NCBI GenBank assembly: GCA_023238725.1
Contig: CM041554.1
Span: 19,702,050 to 19,766,049, forward strand
Direction: 5' to 3'
Length of the DNA stretch: 64,000 bases
From: Scortum barcoo
Taxonomy: Eukaryota > Chordata > Actinopteri > Centrarchiformes > Terapontidae
Below are positions 15,961-26,200 of the stretch, piece after piece (positions within the stretch are counted from its first letter, which is position 1; each line of letters begins with the position of its first letter). Under the pieces are notes generated by a model, which was not told the origin of the DNA, searched no databases, and worked only from the letters and a program-made list of their open reading frames with translations. Position numbers and translations under genes: made by a program.

Positions 15961-15966
15961 TTTATT
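15961..15966 (-). terminator. lrrtm2: Candidate lrrtm2 polyadenylation signal
   Basis: The plus strand reads TTTATT (AATAAA on the minus strand), about 580 nt past the stop codon. It is the nearest canonical hexamer downstream. Longer 3' UTRs are common for this family, so other sites may be used. Confidence 0.4.
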
Positions 15967-16543
15967 TTTCAGTTAGACTTCAGAATTAGATTTTGGCCTT
16001 TTAATGTATTATCGTCCTCACCCCAAGAAATTAAACTATAAAACTAAAACATTCTTATAATGTATCCAATTAATTTGCCCAAGTGATTAAGTGATTGGCT
16101 TACACTGCCTGTGGCACAGTTAGAAACATGATTTCAAATATTTACTTTTAAAAGAAATAAGACATAAATCACATTTCTCCACTTAATGTATTCTGTTAGC
16201 ACAGGGCCATTTGGCTAAGTATTTTCTCTGTGCTGCAGAATATAGAGACAATGTGGAGACAAATCTCACAGTTTACAATTTTCTTGTTTAAAATGATTGC
16301 CCCTGCCTGATATGAACAACCTTGCATTCATAGAAAAATAAATTTGTGACTATCTCTACATCACCCCTAAACTGTCATGTTCAACCTCTGTCATTGTAGC
16401 ATTCAACATTTCTCACATATTCTCAAATCTCACTTGTAGAAATTATGCTTTTTACATAAACTGGAAAAAAATCAAAAAAGCAAACCCTGTATCTTCTGAA
16501 ATGGTCAAATGGCAAACCATATGCTCTAGGAATAAATAAGAGT
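15967..16543 (-). other. lrrtm2: lrrtm2 3' UTR (proposed)
   Basis: This AT-rich non-coding stretch lies between the stop codon and the first minus-strand AATAAA. No ORF or repeat is recognisable in it. Confidence 0.4.
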
Positions 16544-18871
16544 TCATACTTCACACTCTTTGTAAGGCAGTTGCTGACACTTGCACTGCCCATAGCCATT
16601 GATGATCACAAGTGCCCCTTCTTCATGGCTGGGCTCATACTCATTATAGGGTACCTGTGTAGCTAGATCTGCCATAGGCTGCCGCTGCTGGGTCCTCATC
16701 TGTCTGCGGTTCTGAATAGCCGAACAGTGGCGTATCCGGCGCAGGGTGGGAGGGCAGCACTTCCGTGACATGTACACAACGAAAATGATGAAAAAGAATG
16801 AAAATAGAAGGGCCATAGTTCCAATGATAACCCTATGAGTCATAACAGTGTTGTCCATTGCCGAGAAGTCATCTGTTACAGCTGCCTCTTCCAATGTAGC
16901 GGTAGTTGCTTGAGCAGTGCGTGATGTTTGTGTTGTGGTTGTTGTGGTAGTGATGGTGGTAAAGCTCCCAAAATCCTCTGCATAGTCCTGCGTGGGGGTC
17001 GGCTGCATAATTCCAAACAAGGAGCTTGTGATCTCTGCAGCTGTAGTAGCATCTGTGGTTGTGCTAATGGTCTGAACAACCGGCGCTGAAAAATTCTGGC
17101 AAAGCTGGAATCCATAAACAGCATCGAGTATCTCCTCACCTTGGGCATACTCTGGACTATGGCAGAGAATTGAATGTTCCCACCTTCCCTTAAAGGTGCT
17201 CAGCCAAGTGGCCAGAGAGCAAATCCTTTTGGTACATTCCCAAAGGTTGCTAGACAGCCCTACTGTACCCAAAGACTGCCACATATCCATGACTTGGGGA
17301 TCCAGACTGCTTAGTTTGTTGTTATCCAGCAGCAAAATCTTTAAATTTGGCAGCGTTTGAAACACATCAGGTGTCAGGACACGAATTTCATTTCCCGTGA
17401 GGTCCAGCTTTTCTAAAGTGGTCCAGGTCCACTCCATGCCACATGTTAGGTTGCTGATCTTATTCCATTGCAGATATAGAAACTGGAGGGCGACAAGGCG
17501 AGGGAAATGGGCCAAGTTGATCTTGGTGAGCTGATTGTGCTCCAAGTGGAGCTCTTTAAGCTTAATGAGCCCAGCAAATCCATTTCGAGCCAGACTCCGT
17601 AGACGGTTGCTGCTTAGGCCCAGATATTCCAGGCTGCGGCAGTCCCAGAAAGCCCGAACAGGTGTGGTGCGAAGTAAATTTGAGCGGAGATGGAGTATCT
17701 GGAGCTTCCTCAGTCCATGAAACAGCTCTGGTTCCAATGCAGTCATCTGATTGAAGGACAGGTCCAGTATCTGGAGATTGATGAGGTGGATGAAGGTTGT
17801 GTTGGGCAACTTGGTGATTCGATTTGAACTCAGATTGAGGTCCTTCAGCTTGTAGAGCCCTTGAAAGGCATCCTCTTGTACTGTGGTGATCTGGTTGTGG
17901 TCTAGATGCAGCCAGGTGAGCTGGCTGAATCCATAGAATTGATCAGGGCTGAGCTCAGTGATGCTGTTGTGGCGTAGTGACAACCCCAGGGCCCCCTTGT
18001 CCACACCATCTGGGGGTGCCTGAAGCCCCTGGGTGTCGCAGTAGAACTGCAGGTCCTCACAGCGGCATTTTTGAGGGCAGGTTGTGCACGATGCAGGAGG
18101 CAGCAGGCACACTAGGAGCATGCTGATCACACACAGACACAGAGCCGCTGGTGCAAGTCCCACCAATGGCCACCTTGAATGGAAACCTGGGTGGGTTCAA
18201 AGATAAAAAAAAAAAATGAACTATAGGGCGGGAAAGCTTATCTCTGCAGAGCACTTATTACTAATTCATGATGACGATTGTGCTTTCAGTGTGCGCGCTC
18301 GTTCTTTGCCTTACATACACCAGTTTAGACATTTTACATGGACAACTTTCACAATGTATGTAAACATGTCTTCTTTGAGTTGAGTTAAATGGAGGTTCCA
18401 TTTATTTTGGCATGTAATGATCAATTGCATACATGAGCTGACTTTGTTTATTTTGACCCCTGCAATCTGTTTTTTTTTTTTATTTTGTTTTCATTTTGTG
18501 CTTTGTAATTTGCATTACATTTTATTTGAGTGTTGTTGATTACTGTCATTCATTCATCGTCTATCACTGCTGTCTGTCTTTTTGTTTTTTAGCAGCTCAA
18601 ATATTCAGATGTGTCCTTTTAATTCTTTGTTTTTTTAATTTAGTTTTTCTTTTCCTTAAGTCATCTTTTCTTAGAGGTCTGCTATACAATACAAATGTTG
18701 TTTTTAAAATATATATATTCTTAACTCGTGTGTCAGTGAAGAAGGAAAAATGAAGGACAATTGCAGTAAATAGACTAGGCTTAGGAGCTTTTAGTCCTTA
18801 GCCTCTCTCGCTCTTACTTATATTCCCTATTCATATCCAGACCTGCCATATAAAGGGGCTAACTTACCCAT
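16544..18871 (-). CDS. lrrtm2: LRRTM2, leucine-rich repeat transmembrane neuronal protein 2 (spliced, 548 aa)
   Basis: LRRTM2 is a postsynaptic adhesion protein that organises excitatory synapses by binding presynaptic neurexins. The CDS is complement(join(16544..18186, 18868..18871)), 548 codons plus stop. The main exon is open upstream to CCACCCAG|GT at 18187/18186; there is no in-frame ATG at its 5' end (the first near-start codon, TTG at 18166, is internal). The start ATGG sits before a perfect GTAAGT donor at 18868/18867 and gives MGFHSRWPLVG, like the MGLH/MGFH start of other LRRTMs. Domains: signal peptide about 10-35; LRRNT cysteines 38, 42, 44, 51; about ten LRRs 60-310; LRRCT 315-364 (LWECTKRICSLATW...FQLC); Thr-rich stalk 365-450; TM about 454-474 (GTMALLFSFFFIIFVVY); cytoplasmic tail ending ECEV, a PDZ ligand for PSD-95-type scaffolds. 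Human LRRTM2 is 516 aa; the extra length is mainly in the stalk. RHNSITEL, CGMEWTW and GQCKCQQLPYKECEV separate it from LRRTM1/3/4. Confidence 0.96.
18187..18867 (-). other. lrrtm2: lrrtm2 intron (splits codon 2)
   Basis: This 681-bp intron on the minus strand begins GTAAGT and ends with a T-rich tract then CCCACCCAG. It separates the first four coding bases (ATGG) from the rest of the gene. Vertebrate LRRTM2-4 share an intron next to the start codon. A poly-A run at 18207-18218 on the plus strand is the minus-strand polypyrimidine tract. Confidence 0.85.
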
Positions 18872-19450
18872 TCTTTTGTGCACATCGGAGGCTGCATTCA
18901 ACTGTCCTTTTCCGCAGACTCTTGGAGCAACCAGATGGAAGAAAAATCCAAAGGGAAAAAACCCTTTTGAGTGCGCACAAAAGGAATCAGCCTCTTTGGA
19001 AATAAAGCAATTCTGAGCCCACCCAAATGAAACAAAATATGAAATTCCATGTCCCAAGATGATGTTTATTCCTGTTATTCTGCTTAGAGTCCTTTTAAAA
19101 TCCAAGCTCAAAGGAAGGCTTTAATCTTTTCCTTCATCCCACGAATCCTTGAAATTAATATTTATATATATTTTTTTTAAGTTGATCAGTTGCATCCAGA
19201 GCGACTCCGGTGAACAGACCCCCCCCCCTCCTTTTTTTTTTTCTTTTTCTTTTTTTACCCTTTTGTTTCCCTTCCACCGCAATGATGTCAGCTCAGACGG
19301 TTAATTGAAGATCAAGCATTCCTCTTTCATGGCTGTGGTCCTCCAACCCTAACTTGTTGATGGGAGCCAGAGATCCTGCTTCCGACGCCGGCTCAGTCTC
19401 GGCATAACCTCTGCAGAGCTGCGAGCGGAGCCCTCGTCTGCTAGCTGAGA
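18868..19450 (-). other. lrrtm2: lrrtm2 first exon, 5' UTR plus ATGG (5' limit uncertain)
   Basis: The splice donor after ATGG fixes the 3' boundary at 18868. The start codon has strong context (A at -3, G at +4). The upstream limit is a guess: the local CpG-containing stretch at 19380-19455 is the likeliest transcription start area. A second ATG at 18885-18883 in weak context opens a 25-codon ORF that overlaps the true start. Confidence 0.55.
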
Positions 19451-19760
19451 CGCAGGGAGAGAGAAAAAAGCAGAGCAGGGAGTCAGGGATGTTATTCTGT
19501 GCTTTTTGTTGCAGCCACTCACTGCTACAGAGTGGTGGCAGCCTGGCGTCGATCATCACTAGTGTTTCTCTCTCTCTTTTTCTCTCCCACACTCACAAAC
19601 ACCCTCTCACTCTCTTGCTCAGTCACTTGCTCTCTGCCTCATACACACTGCTTGTGCACCTCAGTCTTCCTCCACCTCCCTCATGCACACCCCCCCTTTC
19701 CCTCCCACTGGCTCGTCACCATCAGAATATTGATATCTTGAACATGTTGCGGCAGCTTGC
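19200..19760. promoter_or_regulatory. Putative lrrtm2 promoter, possibly bidirectional with a truncated ctnna1 transcript
   Basis: This is the only stretch near the lrrtm2 5' end with several CpGs (19380-19455), next to a long pyrimidine-rich tract (19480-19720) and a CRE-like TGATGTCA at 19283-19290. In mammals the LRRTM2/CTNNA1 pair shares a bidirectional promoter here. I could not find a convincing plus-strand first exon or donor, so the plus-strand activity is inference only. Confidence 0.4.
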
Positions 19761-20461
19761 TGTTGAAATTAACCATGGCTGTAAATCTCAGCCTCGCCTT
19801 GGCGTTGGTCTGCATGCACAATGTATGAATGTATACCCGAGACATAAACAAAATAACACAACAAAGCAAAATATAGTTTGTAACATAGGGGTCTAGACAA
19901 ACATAAACATGAGTGAGGGTGAGCAAATGTGTACTGCATTGCCATGTCTCAGTACAGGAGGAAGCATTCTGTAGCAATGGTAACATAGGATGTCTGTCTT
20001 CTTTCATAATTTACATAACCAGAGTGCAATGCTTAAATTTTTGAGCACTGGCATGTAATGTATGGCCACCTGCTCTGAAGTTAAATTAAGCTAGCTTTTA
20101 ACATGTAATTGACAAGGTGGAATTGATACTCGCCTGGCGGTGTGAACCACAAGGTGATATCAAAGTAATAAAATGTTAACAAGATTTTTTTCCATCAAGC
20201 AAATGGATTTGATTTATCGTTTTGTTAAAAGAAGGCTATATTTCAGCATCATTTGCTAAATAGAATATGATATTGTTAGTTCAGTGCATGAAAATGCACC
20301 TCAGATAACTGGAGCCCGCCACACCCCTCCTGTTTTATACTTTTGTATAAATTTACTGTGATATTTGATATAGATTTTAAGTCCTGTTGCTCCTTTTGGA
20401 GACTAAATATTGTGTGAAAAGAAATCAAAGAATACATTTGGTACTTTGGCAGTAGACAATT

Positions 20462-20487
20462 TTAAAAAAAAAAAAAAAAAAAAAAAA
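20462..20487. repeat. Poly(A) tract
   Basis: An A homopolymer of about 25 nt lies in the intron. No SINE or LINE body is recognisable upstream of it. Confidence 0.9.
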
Positions 20488-20790
20488 GCATAACTGGAAG
20501 ACATTTTTGTATAGTTTGATTTTGTTTTACTTTGCTTACTGAGAGCTTGAGCATCATTATTACCAAATGTATATTCCCGAATTAATTCTATTATGTAATT
20601 TTCAGGTCTTAAGACAAAATGTGCATCTGGCTGTGACTTTCCAGGTCACTTGACCAGCATGCTGCTGTCATTCTCCACATTTATTGTGGTAGACTACATC
20701 TCCCGCTGGGACTCTTCAGCAAAATGTGAGAGTGGAAAACATGGGAAAAATTGCTTAAATCTTGGGGGTATGATGATGCATATTCCCTCT

Positions 20791-20810
20791 GTGTGTGTGT
20801 GTGTGTGTGT
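20791..20810. repeat. (GT)10 microsatellite
   Basis: A short perfect GT run in the ctnna1 intron. Confidence 0.95.
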
Positions 20811-21966
20811 ATATAAAAGCTTACAGTACATTAAAAAAACACAAAATTATGAATACACGTCCAATTAAGTGAACTTGCTGAAATATCAAACCACCGAACT
20901 CTGATCTTTTGACACTTGGAGCATATTTCTTTTCCCTTAAATTTTTCCATAATCCAGCGGACTTACGGTTTTGTAGAAAAAGGATGTTCCTAAATCTGTC
21001 CTAAAGGAGATGGATAGAGACTCACTTGAGTATCATAAAAGATGCCGCAGAGAAACTACCTCCATAATAAGCACCTGAAGAAGTGCTCTGGAAGCCCCTG
21101 GCGTGGAAATGAAATATAGGCTAGGCATGAATGAAATGGGATTGAGAGTGTGTAGGGGCAGAGCAGACTAAAGCCCCACCACAGTACTGCATCCAACCAG
21201 CGCAGAATCGCACGGGATTAGTGCCGTTGGAGCTCCCTGGCCCCTAACTATGTACACAACCCCCCAATGGGCAAAGGGCAGTGGGGGTGGGGCAGGTCAG
21301 TGCTACCACCATCTATGGTGTTATGTCGCAGTTGATTTGAGCATTTTAAGGAGGAAAAACAGCCCACAGTCTAACTGGTTCTTTGCCTTTTCTCTGTTGC
21401 CCTTTCCCATTCATCTAATTTTGTTCTAATTTTATTATTCTCCAGTCTCTCTCTCTCTCGCTCTCTCTAGCCCTCCTGAAAGTTTTAGATTTTCCACATT
21501 TTCGCTTGAGCAGTTTGCAGAATGTGACTGAACATCTCTCTGCTCTCAGCGGGGACCAGTGGTTAGGGCTTTGACTACTGCGTGGCGCTTAGCTGTGTGA
21601 CTACTGCCAATAGTGTTGCAATATTACTGTACATAATTTACACAGCAAGCCATGTGTAGGAAATTGTAACCTTTAATCAGCACAAATTTCTCATTCAAGA
21701 TGAGAAGAAATACACTTGTGGGAAGAGATTAGAATATTATGTTCAGAGTTACTTTATATTATTAGTGCTCAGTGTTGTCACAGCAATGAACCTTTTTTTG
21801 CTGCTTTTTATTGATTAAGAAAACAATAGACCGCATCCACACTGATGTGGATACATTTGAACATACATTTCTGTCTTACTTGTTCTTCTCTATCCTGCCT
21901 TATATATGAAATTTTATCTTCTTTCACTCCTCTCTCTCTTATCTTCTTAATGTGTCTCTGTGTCAC

Positions 21967-22066
<100 letters not shown>

Positions 22067-23184
22067 AGACATAAAAAAAAAATAATTAAAAAGGATTTTC
22101 TACATGTTTGACAGCTCAATAGCTCTGCATTAAGAGGCTAAAGCCTTCATCGCAGGTTTACTGTCCAGTGTTTTGTACAATAGCCATGATGAGAGTTGCT
22201 GTGGCAGAAAAGGCTTGATCAGGATTTGAAAAGCCTCTGTTGATCCCTGCATGAATAAAAATTCGGATTTAAATGCAGTTTGCGACAGCAGCACTTAAGG
22301 GAGGGTGTGGTGCCCATGAATTATAGCACTGATATAGATGCAAATCAGCTGTTTTTTAACCCAAAGCAGCTGGGCCTTTTACTGATGCATGCTTTCAGTG
22401 TGTATTTATTATTAATTGAAAGTGTTGGCCACTGTTTGTGCTCGACGGTTCGCTCACAATGCTTTGAGTTAGGAAATGATTCCAGTGTTTTAACCAGCTT
22501 TTGACAGCTGGTCAGAGCACAAAGGTTTACAATAAATAAAAGGATCAGAAATGGATCAGGCTGGGTGTTTGCAGAACAGTAGCTGCACTCAAATTTGAAG
22601 ATCACCTTTACTCTCACTGGAATAGTTATATTTTTTATCTAGTCAGTTACATGACACTTTTTTAATGGGATAATTCGGGCACATTGATTCACAGCATACC
22701 CAAAAATCTGTTCTGTATACCCACAGACATCTAACAGCATAATATATGGACCTCATACAGAAAGTTCTTGGAACTATTTTACTTTTTTTTTTAAAGCTGA
22801 CTTGCAAATTTCTAAGTAATTTTACTCCAATTCCTACTGCAATTCCTTGCTAAATGACAAAATTGGTTACAAATTGTAGCTCCTTTTAGGTAAAGTTACG
22901 CAGCAAATTCAAAAAGACATCAGATTAACATTTGTAGGATGTCAACCTAACCTATTAGTCTAAAAGTGGCAAAGAAAAAGCAAGAAAGGGGAAGCAATTA
23001 GAGATACATGATTTAAAACTATGAATATACCCAATAACTGTACATTATGAAGCTCCAGTGTGTCTGCAGAATTGTTCCTGCAGTCATGCCGATTGATTTG
23101 ATTCAATCTCCTCCCAAGGCTCATCAGAATTTATGTTACATGAGCACAACTTCTCACTAATTCCTCTCCCTTTTCATGTTTCAG

Positions 23185-23265
23185 GCAGGAAGAAAGGACA
23201 GGAGTGATGCTCTGAACACAGCCATCGACAGGATGACAAAGAAGACCAGAGACCTTCGCAGACAG
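23185..23265 (+). CDS. ctnna1: ctnna1 exon (human exon 8), residues 355-381
   Basis: The exon follows ...tgtttcag and encodes AGRKDRSDAL...RDLRRQ in phase 0 (27 codons). It contains ATG at 23233-23235, equivalent to human Met371, where the short human isoform starts. The donor, CAG|gtgttt, is weak because it lacks the usual purine-AGT. Confidence 0.96.
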
Positions 23266-26200
23266 GTGTTTTTTTTTTGTTTGTTTTTTTCCCTTTATGT
23301 CTTCATCTTGCACATAACTTCACTGTTTGTCCTCACTGAACTTCCAATGTATGCTAAAGATTTTATCTGTATTTCAGCTAATACAGTTGATTTGTTGTTC
23401 TCTGAGGAGGCAGGTGTCTGTCTTGAATATGTGGGGAAGCTGTACAGTGTAGTCAGGTCAACAAGCTGTTCTGTAGATGTGAATGCACGCGCAAAGGGTG
23501 ATATATTATTTAACTGTGCTGTGTTTTCTAAATTTCTTACTTCACAGCTGCGTAAAGCTGTAATGGACCATGTCTCCGACTCCTTCCTGGAGACCAATGT
23601 TCCCCTCCTAGTCCTGATTGAAGCTGCCAAGAACGGCAATGAGAAAGAAGTCAAGGAATATGCACAGGTGTTCCGTGAGCACGCGAACAAGCTGATTGAG
23701 GTAATGTAAGATTTTGAATGCTTTCACAGTCAAAACCTGATGTGACCCAAATAAAGAACATTCATATTTTTCCTTCCAACCCATCGGGTAGGGGCATTTT
23801 AGCTTGATGATGGTAAACATCATTCCCCATCCAGCCTCTGTGTTCACTCTCTGTGACTCTGTTCAGAGATTCCCTCGTGATACAACTTTAGGATTACAGT
23901 GAACAAAAAACAGCAATCTGAAATCTTTTATTCCCTAATGAAAACAAAGCTGTAAACATTGAAATTACTTTCTGTGGTGGCTGTCATTGTCTTCCACTTT
24001 CTCTGTGCGCATGCATGTGTGTGTCTCTCTCTCTTTGTCTCTCTCACACACAGACTATGTAACAGCATTATTTTTTAATTGACAAGGGCACAAATTCTAA
24101 TCTAATGTGTGCTTATAGCAACAGATCAAATTTTTAAGCAGAACCAAAGGAGTGAAACAACCCCAACTCAAGGATAAGTGCTACCTCTGGGAAAATGTTG
24201 TCCTTGCCACAACAGATTGATGTACCTGATTCTTATTGGCCCACTCCACATGTGTGCCATAGTGACACTTCCCAAGATAAATATCTTAAAAGGGGCCTAA
24301 TGCATCCTGTTTCTTACCTCTCTTTGTGGCTGGTTTCCCTTAACAGAGGAGCATGTTTTGGGAGTGACTTGAAATGTTTGTCTCCAATGCAGAATGCATA
24401 GTGACAATTATACAGAAGCAAGGGCCAAAGCAAAGTAGTGGCCTTGAATGGAAAATAACTTAACAGAAACATCAGCTTGTCCTCATTAGGGGACGTTCCT
24501 TCAGCGTCTTGAACGCCTGTGTCAACGCATCATGTGCTGACATTTGAAAGTGACTTCTCCCCATGGGCGAATGACCATGAGTGTAGCTGGATTGGTTGGT
24601 CCAGCAAAAGCATGGCAGCAGGAGCCTTCACTATGGAAACCGATGAAGCATCAAGAGAGAAAAGGGAATCACACTGGGGGGTAGACCCTTAAACAGTTCC
24701 TGAAGGCTTGAGTGTCATAAGTGGCATTAGAGCATGACATTGGTGGACTCCCTAATGCTTCGCTACTGCATCTGCTTACAACATCTGCTTACAACACTAG
24801 GATTTACGAAGAAACTTGGCTTTGATGAACATCATTAAATGAAAAGTGCTGTTTTCAGGTCTTAAACACATAGGGATGTGATGGAGTTTCTCTTGCAATG
24901 AATTTGAAGACATTAGCATTGAAATAGTGCTGTGTGGTTCTCATCTAAGCATCGCAGATAAAGGCTGTGCAGGTTACAAATAAAATAAACTGTTGTCAGT
25001 AAACTGATAAAATATCAACAATAAAGCTAGAATACAATAAAGAGAATGTACTGCAGGAAATACGAATACAGTTATACTAGTGGGTGATAGTGATGGTATC
25101 AGATCTTTTAGCCAAAATGTTTTTTTTTCCTGCCCAGTCTCCATGTTTGTAAAGTGGAACTACACCAATAGCTTGGTCTAACTCATACCTAAATATTCAT
25201 CAGAAGTATCTTGTCACGCATAAGTAAGTCTAGTTGTAATATCAGTGTTATAACTAATGAAATTCCCATATCTTTTATTACACTATTCAAGCACATTAAT
25301 GGTGTGCTTCAGATCGAATTTAAAACCCCTACATGAATCTGCATTATTTCTTTTAAAGCATGTGCTCCCTTTTTGATTAAACATCTTAGTGGCACAGTGA
25401 GACTGCATCTTTCTGAGTTACATTAAAGGAACACTGAAATATATGAAATTCCTGCACACATTCTAATGACATTTCAGGCTAATGACTGTGCACACACAAT
25501 AAAGCTGTAAATGTAGACAGCTGATTGATCTGAAGGCATGTTCAGATGCAAAGTGAATTCTAGAGGCAGCGTGATTGCATGCAAAGGCAATGTAGAGACA
25601 GGAGCAGATGCAACCAGGCAGTGATTCATTCTTGTTGTTGTAAATTGAGGCAAAGATGCGAGAGTGTGGCGATGATGTCATCAGTAGGTTTGCGAAAAGG
25701 ATGGTGTTGAATTTTTTTATTAATTAAATAAAATCGGTTCCAGTTACAAATTTCAAGCTCACCACCTACTCAGTAACGGATACTGCTGTAGTTTTGTTTA
25801 TTGCCTTTATTGGCTTCATTGTGGCCAAGAATTTCAACTTTTGTAGGAGCAGTCAGTTTTTTTTTTTCATTTTATCAATTCAGATTAACTCATAGCTTTC
25901 TTTTATTGCAATTAATATAACTACCAAAACTACACAGACCAGCATTGTATGTTTTTTCAGGAAAAACATTCCTGTAAAGCAAACCAACATTAATGTAGTC
26001 GACTGAGCAATAGGTAAGTCACAGTAAGACTTTTGGCTTTCACCTCAGACTGAAAATGGTTGACATTTCCCTGCAAATGCATCGGGCAAAGTGGGTATTG
26101 AAAGGAACTGTAATTTGCTCTGGAAAGGAGCCTCTGCCAAACACTTAAGATGTAAATGAATGTAGTGGCAGCGTCCAGATTGACAAAATATTTGGTTTCT

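Noticed and set aside
23295..23690. Minus-strand ORF across two catenin exons
   Set aside because: It is an antisense shadow of conserved coding exons.
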